Source: Streptomyces composti
Lineage (GTDB): Bacteria > Actinomycetota > Actinomycetes > Streptomycetales > Streptomycetaceae
NCBI RefSeq assembly: GCF_012034205.1
Contig: NZ_JAATEM010000010.1
Span: forward strand, 120,760 to 184,759
Direction: 5' to 3'
DNA: 64,000 nt
Part shown: positions 55,059 to 63,770 of the stretch, in pieces
How the letters are laid out: each line of letters starts with the position of its first letter
Numbering within the stretch: the first letter of the stretch is position 1
Notes under the pieces: generated by a model
Database searches by the model: none
Told to the model about the DNA's origin: nothing
Seen by the model: the letters and a program-made list of their open reading frames with translations, nothing else
Translations under genes and position numbers: made by a program

Positions 55059-56612
55059 TCAGGTCATCCAGCGGTCCGGGCGGGCGTCCCTGCGGCCCGT
55101 TCGGGAGCGTTCCGCTTGGGAGCGGAGCAGCGCCACCGCTTCCTCCGCGTCCCGCAGCCGCGCTGTGACCGATCGGTTTGCGCCATTGTCGACGTGCACG
55201 TTGGCAACCCCCCGAGCCCGCTCCCAGGGCCCCTGGCTCAACCGCACGCTCTGCACCTTGGCATGCGGCACCAACGCCAGGCTCCGCCGCAACAGCCCAT
55301 GCCGCGCGGCGAACACCGCCTCGGTCACCACCAGCCCGTATCCCCGCCACCACACCGGCACGCACCACCGGGCCCGCCGCGGCGCCCCCGCCAGCTCCGA
55401 CGCCGCCGGCACGCGCACCCCGGGCAGCACCCGCCCGATCACCGCCTCCGCCAGCTCCCGCGGAGCGACCGGCACCAGCAGCGAGTTCGACGACCCGGCC
55501 ACGTCCAGCTCGACCCGCACCCACCCCCGCCGCCGCCACAGCCAGGGCTCCACGATGCGTATCGTCTGCACCCGCCCCGGCGGCACCGTCTCGTGCTCCC
55601 GGTCCAGCAGCCCGTGATCGATCCGCAGCCCGTCCGGCGACTCCCCGACCGTCCAGTCGTACTCGGTCACGAACCGCCCCACGGTGCTCGCGCCGGCCGC
55701 ACCCAGCAACGGCACCCCGACCGCCAGCACCGTCCACAGGCTGTGGGTGGCGATCCACAGCAGCGGTATCACCACCGGGACGACGACCAGCCACCCCCAC
55801 GTCGCCCCGGTCAGCACCAGTGACACCGCCAGCACCCGCGGAGGGACCCGCAGCAGCTCCCGGGCCGGGGCCTCGCCCACCTCGTGGGCGGTCTCCGGCG
55901 CGAACCCGGCCGCCCGAGCCAGCAGCTCCGCCCGCAGCGCCCGCGCCTCCTCCGCCCCGAGGTAGGCGAGCTCGTCCTTCTCGTCGGTCCCGATCACGTC
56001 CAGTTTCAGCTTCGCCACCCCGGCGACCCGCGCCAGCAGCGGCTGAGTGACGTCGATCGCCTGGATCCGCTCCAGCCGGATGTGCGCGGTTCGCCGGAAC
56101 AGCAGCCCGGTCCGCACCCGCAACTCGGTGTCCGTCACCGCGAAATGCGTGAACCACCAGCTCAGGAACCCGTACAGCGCCGCGGCCGGAAGCAGCACCG
56201 CGAGCGCGATCAGCAGCGTCGTCGTGGTCAGCCGGCTCAGCTGCCGCTGCGCCTGGTCGGGATCGTGCACCGCCCACCCGATCAGCACGGCCAAGGGCGC
56301 CCACGCCCGCCGCAGCGGCGTGACCGGATGCAGCCGCCGCTCGATCACGGGACGCCCTTCCCGTACCTCCTCGCGCACGCTCTGCCCTGCACCTTTCCGC
56401 ACGCTCTGACCCGATCCCTCGCGCACCGCACCCTCGTGCTCGCCGTGGCCTGCACCCTCGTGCTCGCCGTGGCCTGCACCCTCGTGCCCGCCGTGGCCTG
56501 CACCCTCGTGCCCGCCGTGACCTGCACCCTCGTGCCCGCCCTGACCGGGACCCTCGTGCACGCCCAACCCCGCGCTCTCGCCCACGTTCTCGCGGGCCTC
56601 CGGCCCCGTCAC
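55059..56612 (-). CDS. bacterial PH-domain (bPH2, YdbT-like) membrane protein with His-rich repeats
   Basis: A 517-residue protein. Residues about 18-66 are an 8-residue repeat, H-E-G-(A/P)-G-(H/Q)-G-(G/E), six copies, from a 24-bp DNA repeat. From about residue 88 ([16 protein letters not shown]) come pairs of membrane helices each followed by bPH2 domains: [32 protein letters not shown], a second with [28 protein letters not shown], and a third [28 protein letters not shown]. YdbS/YdbT pairs in Bacillus protect against some antimicrobial peptides. The ATG overlaps the stop of the upstream PH-domain gene by four bases. Confidence 0.9.
   Translation of the reverse strand: MTGPEARENVGESAGLGVHEGPGQGGHEGAGHGGHEGAGHGGHEGAGHGEHEGAGHGEHEGAVREGSGQSVRKGAGQSVREEVREGRPVIERRLHPVTPLRRAWAPLAVLIGWAVHDPDQAQRQLSRLTTTTLLIALAVLLPAAALYGFLSWWFTHFAVTDTELRVRTGLLFRRTAHIRLERIQAIDVTQPLLARVAGVAKLKLDVIGTDEKDELAYLGAEEARALRAELLARAAGFAPETAHEVGEAPARELLRVPPRVLAVSLVLTGATWGWLVVVPVVIPLLWIATHSLWTVLAVGVPLLGAAGASTVGRFVTEYDWTVGESPDGLRIDHGLLDREHETVPPGRVQTIRIVEPWLWRRRGWVRVELDVAGSSNSLLVPVAPRELAEAVIGRVLPGVRVPAASELAGAPRRARWCVPVWWRGYGLVVTEAVFAARHGLLRRSLALVPHAKVQSVRLSQGPWERARGVANVHVDNGANRSVTARLRDAEEAVALLRSQAERSRTGRRDARPDRWMT
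56429..56572. repeat. 24-bp coding tandem repeat in the PH-domain gene
   Basis: On the plus strand the unit is CACCCTCGTGCTCGCCGTGG plus CCTG. Copies begin at 56429, 56453, 56477, 56501 and 56525, with a sixth degenerate copy. The first two are identical. It encodes the octapeptide His/Glu/Gly repeat near the protein N terminus. Confidence 0.95.
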
Positions 56613-57106
56613 AGCCCCGCCGACCGGGCCTCGCCCAGCTCCGTGAGCCGGTCGCGCAACCGTTCCGCCTCGGCCGGGTCGAGCCCGGGAATCTTCGCAT
56701 CGGTCGCCGCGGCCGCCGTGTGCAACTGCACGCTCGCCAGCCCGAAGCGCCGCTCCACCGGACCGGAGGTCACCTCCACCAGCTGCATCCGGCCGTACGG
56801 CACCACGGTCTGCTCACGCCACAGCACACCCCGGCTGATCAGCAGGTCGTCCGCCCGCTCGGCGTACCGCCAGGAGCGCCAGTTGCGCTCCAGCATGCCC
56901 CAGCCCCAGATCAACAGCGCCAGCGGCAGCACCGCGAAGGCGGCCCAGCCGGGCCCCGCCAGCAGTCCGGGCACCAGTCCGGTGGCCAGCGTCAGCGGCC
57001 CCAGCCACACCACCAGCAGCAAGCGTCGCATCTTCAGCAGCCCGGGCGGCAGCGCGATCCACTCGGGCTCTTGTTCGGTCGTGATGTGCGGGATCCCCGT
57101 TTCCAT
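56609..57106 (-). CDS. bacterial PH-domain (bPH2, YdbS-like) membrane protein
   Basis: A 165-residue partner of the following gene: two membrane helices (about residues 28-46 and 52-70) then one bPH2 domain ([55 protein letters not shown]). This is the YdbS arrangement, and the 4-base overlap with the YdbT-like gene shows they form an operon and probably a complex. Divergent from nuoD2, 31 bases away, so their promoters overlap. Confidence 0.92.
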   Translation of the reverse strand: METGIPHITTEQEPEWIALPPGLLKMRRLLLVVWLGPLTLATGLVPGLLAGPGWAAFAVLPLALLIWGWGMLERNWRSWRYAERADDLLISRGVLWREQTVVPYGRMQLVEVTSGPVERRFGLASVQLHTAAAATDAKIPGLDPAEAERLRDRLTELGEARSAGL

Positions 57107-57137
57107 GCCGCAAGCCTACGTAGGGGAGACTGTGTCC

Positions 57138-58289
57138 ATGACTCCTACGACGGAGACCATGGTCGGTATCGGCGGCGCGGCGGAGAGCACCGACATGGTG
57201 CTCAACATCGGTCCGCAGCACCCGTCCACGCACGGCGTGCTCCGGCTGAGACTGGTCCTGGACGGCGAGCGCATCTCCCGCGCGGAGCCGGTGATCGGCT
57301 ATATGCACCGCGGCGCGGAGAAGCTGTTCGAGGCCCGCGACTACCGCCAGATCATCATGCTGGCCAACCGGCACGACTGGCTGTCGGCGTTCTCCAACGA
57401 GCTGGGCGTGGTGCTCGGCGTGGAGCGGATGCTCGGCATGGAGGTGCCCGAGCGGGCGGTGTGGCTGCGCACGCTGCTCGCCGAGCTGAACCGGGTGCTC
57501 AATCACCTGATGTTCCTCGGCTCCTACCCGCTGGAGCTCGGCGGCATCACGCCGATCTTCTACGCGTTCCGCGAGCGCGAGGAGCTGCAGCACGTCATGG
57601 AGGAGGTCTCCGGCGGGCGCATGCACTACATGTTCAACCGCGTCGGCGGCCTCAAGGAGGACCTCCCGGCGGGCTGGACGCGGCGCGCCCGGGCCGCCGT
57701 CGCCGATGTGCGCTCCCGCATGGACCGCTTCGACGACCTGGTGCTGGGCAACGAGATCTTCCGCGGCCGCACCCGCGGCGTCGGCGTGCTCTCCCCGGAG
57801 ACCGTGCACGCCTACGGGGTGAGCGGTCCGATCGCCCGCGCCTCCGGCGTCGACTTCGACCTGCGCCGCGACGAGCCGTATCTCGCCTACGGCGAGCTGG
57901 GCGACGTGCTGAAGGTGGTGACCCGCGAGGAGGGCGACTGCCTGGCCCGCTTCGAGTGCCTGCTGGAGCAGACCCACAACTCCCTGGACCTCGCCGACGC
58001 CTGCCTGGACCGGCTCGCCGAGCTGCCGCCGGGACCGGTCAACCAGCGGCTCCCCAAGGTCCTCAAGGCCCCCGAGGGCCACACCTACGCCTGGACCGAG
58101 AACCCGCTCGGCATCAACGGCTACTACCTGGTCAGCAAGGGCGACAAGACGCCGTACCGGCTCAAGCTGCGCTCGGCCTCGTACAACAACATCCAGGCCC
58201 TGACCGAGCTGCTGCCGGGCACGCTGGTGGCGGACATGGTGGCGATCCTGGGCTCGATGTTCTTCGTGGTGGGCGACATCGACAAGTAG
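57138..58289 (+). CDS. nuoD2: orphan NADH-quinone oxidoreductase subunit D (NuoD2)
   Basis: A 383-residue NuoD/49-kDa-type subunit related to the large subunit of NiFe hydrogenases. It keeps the quinone-site start [27 protein letters not shown], the [13 protein letters not shown] segment (canonical NuoD has DYVSPM here), [21 protein letters not shown] and the end [17 protein letters not shown]. There is no nuo operon around, so this is a second, stand-alone copy, as also recalled for S. coelicolor. R36 in HGVLR corresponds to the arginine methylated in the mitochondrial homologue NDUFS2; the neighbouring convergent gene encodes a MidA-type methyltransferase. Confidence 0.93.
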   Translation: MTPTTETMVGIGGAAESTDMVLNIGPQHPSTHGVLRLRLVLDGERISRAEPVIGYMHRGAEKLFEARDYRQIIMLANRHDWLSAFSNELGVVLGVERMLGMEVPERAVWLRTLLAELNRVLNHLMFLGSYPLELGGITPIFYAFREREELQHVMEEVSGGRMHYMFNRVGGLKEDLPAGWTRRARAAVADVRSRMDRFDDLVLGNEIFRGRTRGVGVLSPETVHAYGVSGPIARASGVDFDLRRDEPYLAYGELGDVLKVVTREEGDCLARFECLLEQTHNSLDLADACLDRLAELPPGPVNQRLPKVLKAPEGHTYAWTENPLGINGYYLVSKGDKTPYRLKLRSASYNNIQALTELLPGTLVADMVAILGSMFFVVGDIDK

Positions 58290-58331
58290 GCCGCAGGGGC
58301 ACCCGGCACGCTCCGGGCGCCCGGCATCCGC

Positions 58332-59459
58332 CTACCCCTGACCGCTCCCGGACCCTCCCGGGGCGCCCGTGCTTCTCCCCGGGCGGTCCCCGAACACATC
58401 AGCCACGCCCTCCGCCGGCCCCACCACCTGCACCAGCCACCAGAAGTCCCCGAGGCCGCCCTCCGCCGTGAGCTCCGCCGCCTCCCCGGCTCCCGCGAGG
58501 GCCCGTACGTAGCCGGCCGGGTCCGACGAGGCCAGCGCCAGCGGCGGGCGGGCGCCGGTCACGCCCAGCGCGCGCAGCGCCTCCCGCTGGGTGAGCAGCC
58601 GCGCACCGGGCGGCCCCCCGGCGGTCGCCGCACACGCGTCCACGGCCACATGCGCGGTGATGTCGCAGGAGCCGTCCGGCACCGGCAGCGTCTCCCGCCC
58701 GTCCCGGAATCCGGTGAGCGTCCCGAACGGCGGCCGTGCCCGAGCCAGATGCCCGTAGTCCACCGCGACCGCCAGCCCGCGCTCCACGGCCGCGACGGCC
58801 GACGCCCAGGCCCGGTCCCGGTCGAGGCCGATCTCCGCGCGCAACCCCGGCTCGCCGCCCAGCGGCCACCACCGCGCCAGCCATGCGGCCTCCTCCCCGC
58901 CGACCGGCTCCCCGAGCCGCTCCGTGCCGTCCGCGCGCACCAGCACCCGCCGCGGTGTGCCCGCGGAGTCGGTCTCGGCGACCTCCAGGGGGACGTTGTC
59001 CAGCCATTCGTTGGCGAACAGCAGCCCGGTGATCCGCCGCGGCGGCTCGGCGCGCCACTCGACGCGGGGATCGAGCCCTGCGGGCCGGTCCGCCAGCTCC
59101 ACGGCGTACGCACGCGTCCGGGCGGCCGTCTCCTCGGGCAGCGCGGCGAGCACCCCGGTGACCAGTTCGCCCCGCCCGGCCGCCATGTCCACGAAGTGCA
59201 GCACCGGGGGCCGGCCGAGCGCCTCGTCCACCCGGCACAGCAGCCGGGCCACCGCCCGGGCGAAGAGCGGGGATGCGTGCACCGAGGTGCGGAAGTGCCC
59301 GGCGGGCCCCGGCCCCTCGGTCCTGCGGTAGAACCCCTCGGGCCCGTACAGCGCCTCCCGGGCGGCCGCCCGCCAGCCCCGCTCGGTGCCGTCCGGTTCA
59401 CGGCCCTGCTCGGTGCCGTCCGGTTCCCGCCGGTCGCCGTCCGCCGTTCCTGCTGTCAC
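58332..59459 (-). CDS. MidA/NDUFAF7-family SAM-dependent methyltransferase
   Basis: A 375-residue protein of the DUF185 family. [37 protein letters not shown] is the family opening; [20 protein letters not shown] is the SAM-binding motif [16 protein letters not shown] is the conserved NE-L-D-P/V-type motif; VAVDYGH follows. NDUFAF7 in mitochondria dimethylates an arginine of the complex I subunit NDUFS2, the NuoD homologue. Here it lies convergent with nuoD2, 42 bases away. The start is an ATG at 59459; a second possible start lies inside the Gly/Glu-rich N terminus. Confidence 0.88.
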   Translation of the reverse strand: MTAGTADGDRREPDGTEQGREPDGTERGWRAAAREALYGPEGFYRRTEGPGPAGHFRTSVHASPLFARAVARLLCRVDEALGRPPVLHFVDMAAGRGELVTGVLAALPEETAARTRAYAVELADRPAGLDPRVEWRAEPPRRITGLLFANEWLDNVPLEVAETDSAGTPRRVLVRADGTERLGEPVGGEEAAWLARWWPLGGEPGLRAEIGLDRDRAWASAVAAVERGLAVAVDYGHLARARPPFGTLTGFRDGRETLPVPDGSCDITAHVAVDACAATAGGPPGARLLTQREALRALGVTGARPPLALASSDPAGYVRALAGAGEAAELTAEGGLGDFWWLVQVVGPAEGVADVFGDRPGRSTGAPGGSGSGQG

Positions 59460-59523
59460 CGGGCCAGGTTAAGCGCGGTCCTGGCTGCACAGATGTGCCG
59501 GGCCTCCACCTTGCGGAGTACGC

Positions 59524-59544
59524 GGGCCGACCGGGGATCGGCCC
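59524..59544. promoter_or_regulatory. inverted repeat upstream of the histidine kinase gene
   Basis: GGGCCGA (59524-59530) and TCGGCCC (59538-59544) are separated by 7 bases, and TTGACC follows at 59550. A TACGCT box at 59577-59582 ends 7 bases before the GTG start, which suggests a leaderless transcript. The repeat is placed where a response regulator or repressor could bind. Confidence 0.45.
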
Positions 59545-59589
59545 ATCGGTTGACCCCTGCACGCATTTCGCTTCCCTACGCTGGGTTAC

Positions 59590-60792
59590 GTGCAGCGCCT
59601 CTACGACTTCCTCCGCAGGCACCCGGCTTGGGTCGACGGCTTCTGGGCCTTCGTCCTGTTCGGGATCTCGGTGCTCGGCGCAGCCACCCCGGAGGGCGGT
59701 CGGGGCACGGATCAGCTCGCGCTGATCGTGCCGGTGACGCTGCTGCTGTCCCTGGTCGTGGCGCTGCGCCGCCGGATGCCGGAGCGCATGCTGGTCCTCG
59801 CCGCGGCCACCGGAGTGCTGCAGCTGGTCGCCGATGTGGCGACGTTGCCCGCGAACTTCGCCATGCTGGTGATCGTCTACACGGTCGCGGCGACCGGCGC
59901 CCGCTGGGCCTCCCGCTTCGCGCTCACCGGAGGGCTGTGCGCCGCGCCCCTGGCGCAGCTGCGCTGGCCCGACGAGAGCACGAGCACGGGCGGCAACATC
60001 GCCATGGCGATATTCCAGACCGTGCCCTTCGCCCTCGCCTGGGTGCTCGGCGACTCCATCCGCACCCGGCGCGCCTACTTCGCGCAGCTGGAGGAGCGTG
60101 CGGCGCGGCTGGAGAAGGAGCGCGAGGCGCAGGCGAAGGTCGCGGTCGCCGCCGAACGCGCCCGTATCGCCCGCGAGCTGCATGACGTGGTGGCGCACAA
60201 CGTCTCGGTGATGGTGGTGCAGGCCGACGGCGCCGCCTACGTCCTCGACACCGCCCCCGACCAGGCGAAGAAGGCGCTGGAGACCATCTCCTCCACCGGC
60301 CGCCAGGCCCTCGCCGAGATGCGCCGCCTGCTAGGCGTGCTGCGCACCGGCGAGCACCAGGAGACGGGCGAGTACGTCCCGCAGCCCGATGTGCAGCAGA
60401 TCGAGGAGCTGGTGGAGCAGTGCCGGGAGGCCGGGCTGCCCGTGGACTTCAAGATCGAGGGCACCCCGCGCCCGCTGCCCAGCGGCGTCGAGCTCACCGC
60501 GTACCGCATCGTGCAGGAGGCGCTGACCAACACCCGCAAGCACGGCGGGCCCAACGCGGGCGCCAGTGTGCGGCTGGTCTACTTCGACGACGGGCTCGGC
60601 CTGCTGGTGGAGGACGACGGGAAGGGTGCCCCGCACGAGCTGTACGAGGAGGGCGGCCTGGACGGCCAGGGCCACGGTCTGATCGGCATGCGGGAACGGG
60701 TCGGCATGGTCGGCGGCACCCTGGACGCCGGTCCCCGCCCCGGCGGAGGATTCCGCATCAGCGCGCTGCTGCCGCTCAAACCCGCCCCCTGA
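59590..60792 (+). CDS. NarL-type sensor histidine kinase
   Basis: A 400-residue membrane sensor with four or five helices (about residues 15-150), a short signalling helix, and HisKA_3 dimerisation domain where H198 in ARIARELHDVVAHNVSVMV is phosphorylated. The ATPase part has the N box AYRIVQEALTNTRKHG, G1 VEDDGKG and G2 GHGLIGMRERV. No large extracytoplasmic sensor domain, so it probably senses the membrane. It pairs with the response regulator 64 bases downstream. I place the GTG at 59590 as start. Confidence 0.94.
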   Translation: MQRLYDFLRRHPAWVDGFWAFVLFGISVLGAATPEGGRGTDQLALIVPVTLLLSLVVALRRRMPERMLVLAAATGVLQLVADVATLPANFAMLVIVYTVAATGARWASRFALTGGLCAAPLAQLRWPDESTSTGGNIAMAIFQTVPFALAWVLGDSIRTRRAYFAQLEERAARLEKEREAQAKVAVAAERARIARELHDVVAHNVSVMVVQADGAAYVLDTAPDQAKKALETISSTGRQALAEMRRLLGVLRTGEHQETGEYVPQPDVQQIEELVEQCREAGLPVDFKIEGTPRPLPSGVELTAYRIVQEALTNTRKHGGPNAGASVRLVYFDDGLGLLVEDDGKGAPHELYEEGGLDGQGHGLIGMRERVGMVGGTLDAGPRPGGGFRISALLPLKPAP

Positions 60793-60856
60793 GGTCCGCC
60801 ATGCCCCGTGTTGACACCTGTAAGAGTTGCCCCGCGCAGCGACGGAAGAGGCCCCG

Positions 60857-61528
60857 ATGACGATTCGTGTGATGCTCGTCGACGACCAGGTGCTGCTGCG
60901 CACCGGGTTCCGGATGGTGCTGGCCGCGCAGCCGGACATGGAGGTCGTGGCGGAGGCGGGCGACGGCGTCGAGGCCCTGCAGCTGCTGCGCTCCACGTCC
61001 GTCGACGTCGTCCTGATGGACGTCCGCATGCCGAAGCTGGACGGTGTGGAGGCCACCCGGCGGATCTGCCAGGACACCGACCCGCCGAAGGTGCTGATCC
61101 TGACCACCTTCGACCTCGACGAGTACGCCTTCTCCGGCCTGAAGGCGGGGGCCTCCGGCTTCATGCTCAAGGACGTGCCGCCGGGCGAGCTGCTCAGCGC
61201 GATCCGGGCAGTGCACAGCGGCGACGCCGTGGTGGCCCCGTCCACCACCCGCCGGCTCCTCGACCGCTTCGCGCCGATGCTGCCGGGCGGCACCAAGCAG
61301 TCCGAGCACAAGGAGCTGTCCCGGCTCACCGAGCGGGAGCGCGAGGTGATGATCCTGGTCGCCCAGGGCCTGTCCAACGGGGAGATCGCGGCCCGGCTGG
61401 TGCTCTCCGAGGCGACCGTGAAGACCCATGTGGGCCGCATCCTCACCAAGCTGGGGCTGCGGGACCGCGTGCAGGTCGTCGTCCTCGCCTACGAGACGGG
61501 TCTGGTGCGGGCGGGCGGACTCGGCTGA
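60857..61528 (+). CDS. NarL/LuxR-family response regulator
   Basis: A 223-residue regulator with receiver aspartate D55 in VVLMDVRMPKLDG, conserved T in LILTTFD and K in FMLKDV, then a LuxR helix-turn-helix (LTEREREVMILVAQGLSNGEIAARLVLSEATVKTHVGRIL). The ATG at 60857 has GGAAGAGG five bases upstream. It is the cognate partner of the kinase just upstream, with which it should be co-transcribed; the target genes are not evident, the following TmrB-like gene being a candidate. Confidence 0.95.
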   Translation: MTIRVMLVDDQVLLRTGFRMVLAAQPDMEVVAEAGDGVEALQLLRSTSVDVVLMDVRMPKLDGVEATRRICQDTDPPKVLILTTFDLDEYAFSGLKAGASGFMLKDVPPGELLSAIRAVHSGDAVVAPSTTRRLLDRFAPMLPGGTKQSEHKELSRLTEREREVMILVAQGLSNGEIAARLVLSEATVKTHVGRILTKLGLRDRVQVVVLAYETGLVRAGGLG

Positions 61529-61569
61529 CCCGCCGCGGGCGGAGCCCGCACGCCGGTAGGGTGCCGCGC

Positions 61570-62202
61570 ATGCTGCTGTGGATCAACGGCCCCTTCGGGG
61601 GCGGCAAGACACAGACCGCACACGAGATTCAGCGCCGACTGCCGGGCAGCGTGATCTGCGACCCCGAGCACGCCGGCTTCGGCCTGCAACGCATGCTGCC
61701 GCCCGAACTGCGGGGCGATTTCCAGGAGTTGGCCTCCTGGCGGCGGGGCGTCGTCGAGGTGCTCGACCTGGTCCTCACCAAGCACGAGGGCGTGGTGATC
61801 GCCCCCATGACCGTCACCGACGGCGACTGCTTCGCCGAGACCGTGGGCCGGCTGCGCGAACTCGGCCACGACGTGCGCCACTTCACCCTGCTCGCCGAGC
61901 GCGAGACCGTGCTGCGGCGGCTGCGGGAGCGTCACATCGGGGCCGTGCTGCGCCGCCTCGCGGGACAGCGCGCGGCACGGAGCGGGGACAGCTGGGCGGA
62001 GCGGCGGCTCGACCACTGCCTGGAACGGCTGGCCCGGCCGGAGTTCGCCGAGCACCTGTGGACGGACCGCACCAGCATCCCGAAGACCGCGGACCGTATC
62101 GCCGTGCTCGCCGGGCTGAAGCTGCGCCCGCACCGCGAGGGCCCGCTGCGCACCCGGCTGCAACAGGCGCGCGTCAGCTTCCGGCACATCCGCTTCGACT
62201 GA
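61570..62202 (+). CDS. TmrB-like P-loop ATPase (tunicamycin-resistance family)
   Basis: A 210-residue protein. It opens MLLWINGPFGGGKTQTAHEIQRRL (P-loop with K13), then CDPEHAGFGLQRMLPPELRGDFQELASWR, VVIAPMTVTDGDCFAETVGRLR and HFTLLAERETVLRRLRER, all closely parallel to Bacillus TmrB as I recall it. TmrB is a membrane-associated ATP-binding protein that gives resistance to tunicamycin, perhaps by binding it. Distantly these are adenylate-kinase-like enzymes. Tunicamycin and related nucleosides are Streptomyces products, so a self-protection role is possible. TAGGGT eleven bases before the ATG is a possible -10. Confidence 0.82.
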   Translation: MLLWINGPFGGGKTQTAHEIQRRLPGSVICDPEHAGFGLQRMLPPELRGDFQELASWRRGVVEVLDLVLTKHEGVVIAPMTVTDGDCFAETVGRLRELGHDVRHFTLLAERETVLRRLRERHIGAVLRRLAGQRAARSGDSWAERRLDHCLERLARPEFAEHLWTDRTSIPKTADRIAVLAGLKLRPHREGPLRTRLQQARVSFRHIRFD

Positions 62203-62261
62203 GCCGGTGACCTGGTCATCCGGTGCGTCTTGGAGCCGGTGACCGGGTGAGCCTTGGCCCC

Positions 62262-62333
62262 GGCGCCCCGGCGCCCCGGCGCCCCGGCGCCCCGGCGCCC
62301 CGGCGCCCCGGCGCCCCGGCGCCCCGGTGCCCC
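62262..62333. repeat. 8-bp tandem repeat GGCGCCCC
   Basis: Eight perfect copies of GGCGCCCC (62262-62325) and one GGTGCCCC. A larger block (GGTGACCGGGTGAGCCTTGG followed by CCCCGGCG) occurs before and after the array, about 95 bases apart, with a third degenerate copy ending near 62408. It lies in the gap between the convergent TmrB-like and DUF5937 genes. Confidence 0.95.
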
Positions 62334-62457
62334 GGTGACCGGGTGAGCCTTGGCCCCGGCGCCCCGGTGACCGGGCGCCCCGGTGCCCGATGACCAGGTG
62401 AGCCTTGGACCGCCGAGTCGCTGGGCTCCGGGCCGCCGAGCCGCGTTCCGTGTGTCC

Positions 62458-63564
62458 TCAGCGCAGGACCGCCTCCAGGAAGTCGCTGCCGAGGCGGGCC
62501 ACCACGGCCACGTCCAGCTGGTGCAGCACATACCGCCCGCGCCGGCGCGTGGTCACCAGGCCCGCCTTCTTCAGCACGGCCAGGTGGCGGGAGATCTCCG
62601 GAGCCGTCATGTCGTGCACCCGCGCCAGCTCGCCCGTGGTGTACGCGCTGCGGGCGAGATGGCGGCACAGGCGCATCCGGACCGGATGGGCCAGCGCGTT
62701 CAGGCGCAGCGTCAGCTGCTCCACCGAGGGGGGCCGGGCCAGTTCGGGGGAGCCGACCGGGTAGTGCAGCACGGGCCGCCAGGCGTAGCGGTGCAGGACC
62801 ATCAGATGCGGCCGGCCGAGGCTGGTCGGGATCAGCAGCAGCCCCGCGTCGCCGGAGGCCGTGCGCCCGTCGCCCAGCTTGTCGACCACGATCCGCCGGG
62901 CCGCCTCGTCGAGGGAGACCGCCGGGGACACCGCGGCCAGCGCCTCCGCCAGACCCTTGCGCCTCAGCAGCTCCGTCTTGTGCCGGGTGTCGGCCGCGAG
63001 CTGGTGGCGGACCCGGCACCAGACATCCGCGAAGAACGCCTCGTCGCATTCCTGCAGGAACTGCCGCAACCAGGTGCGGATGCGGGGCGGGTCGTCCAGC
63101 AGCCGCTCGCTGAACCGCAGTTGCCGGGGACCGCGTGCGGCGGCCAGCTCCAGGGCGCGGCGGCGCACCGCCTCGTCCTCGAGCGGCCCTGCGCCGGGCG
63201 TGCTGTACGGCAGGGCACAGGTGAACTCCAGGGCGGCGTCCACGAACTGCTCGTCAGAGAGCTTGTCCAGCAGGTCCAGCTCCTCGGCGAGTGCGGCACC
63301 CGGCAGCGCACCTGCCTCCGGGACTCCCGCGCAGGCCAGGAACAGATCCGAGAAGGTGGTCCGCCACAGGAAGTCGGCCTCGCACATCCGGTCCGCCAGG
63401 TGCGGGTCGAGCCGCGCGGTCACGCCCGTCACCCAGCCCTGCAGGCCCGGATGGTGACCCGGCTCGGACAGCGCGTGCAGCGCCATGCCCAGCTCGGCCA
63501 GCGGGGAGGGCACGGCGGCGACTCCTTCCGGCCGCAGCCCGGCGATGTCGATGTGCACGCTCAT
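62458..63564 (-). CDS. DUF5937/ArsR-type winged-helix regulator
   Basis: A 368-residue regulator. Residues 1-270 form the DUF5937 region (VHIDIAGLRPEGVAAVPSPLAELGMALHAL start), likely a ligand-sensing part; residues about 285-365 are a winged helix of the ArsR type (RLNALAHPVRMRLCRHLARSAYTTGELARVHDMTAPEISRHLAVLKKAGLV). There are no cysteine metal sites in the helix region. A perfect dyad 42 bases upstream of its ATG points to autoregulation. It is divergent from the gene that leaves the window at 63771, which it may control. Confidence 0.85.
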   Translation of the reverse strand: MSVHIDIAGLRPEGVAAVPSPLAELGMALHALSEPGHHPGLQGWVTGVTARLDPHLADRMCEADFLWRTTFSDLFLACAGVPEAGALPGAALAEELDLLDKLSDEQFVDAALEFTCALPYSTPGAGPLEDEAVRRRALELAAARGPRQLRFSERLLDDPPRIRTWLRQFLQECDEAFFADVWCRVRHQLAADTRHKTELLRRKGLAEALAAVSPAVSLDEAARRIVVDKLGDGRTASGDAGLLLIPTSLGRPHLMVLHRYAWRPVLHYPVGSPELARPPSVEQLTLRLNALAHPVRMRLCRHLARSAYTTGELARVHDMTAPEISRHLAVLKKAGLVTTRRRGRYVLHQLDVAVVARLGSDFLEAVLR

Positions 63565-63605
63565 GCCGCCATGGTGCACCCCGCCACCGACACCGCCCGC
63601 CCCGT

Positions 63606-63622
63606 TTGACGGCCGCCGTCAA
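63606..63622. promoter_or_regulatory. perfect dyad, likely operator of the DUF5937 regulator
   Basis: TTGACGG-CCG-CCGTCAA, 7-bp arms around 3 bases, 42 bases before the regulator ATG and 149 bases before the divergent gene start. TTGACG within it can serve as a -35 box in either direction. Confidence 0.65.
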
Positions 63623-63720
63623 TCGACGCGACCTCCGGGCCGGGCCCGTCCCACGCTGACGGAGCCCGCGCCGCCGGCCGGCTCCTTCGGCCGCGCTCCG
63701 CCGGCTCGTCCGTCCACACC

Positions 63721-63759
63721 GTGTGTTCCAGAGGTGTGTTCCAGACGTGTGTTCCAGAG
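63721..63759 (+). repeat. 13-bp direct repeat, three copies
   Basis: GTGTGTTCCAGA followed by G, C and G in three head-to-tail copies (63721, 63734, 63747). It lies directly before the ribosome site and start of the last gene; the third copy leads into AGAGAGG. Confidence 0.95.
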
Positions 63760-63770
63760 AGGACGCCCCC

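Noticed and set aside
62262..62333. CRISPR or integration array
   Set aside because: Simple 8-bp slippage repeat without spacers.
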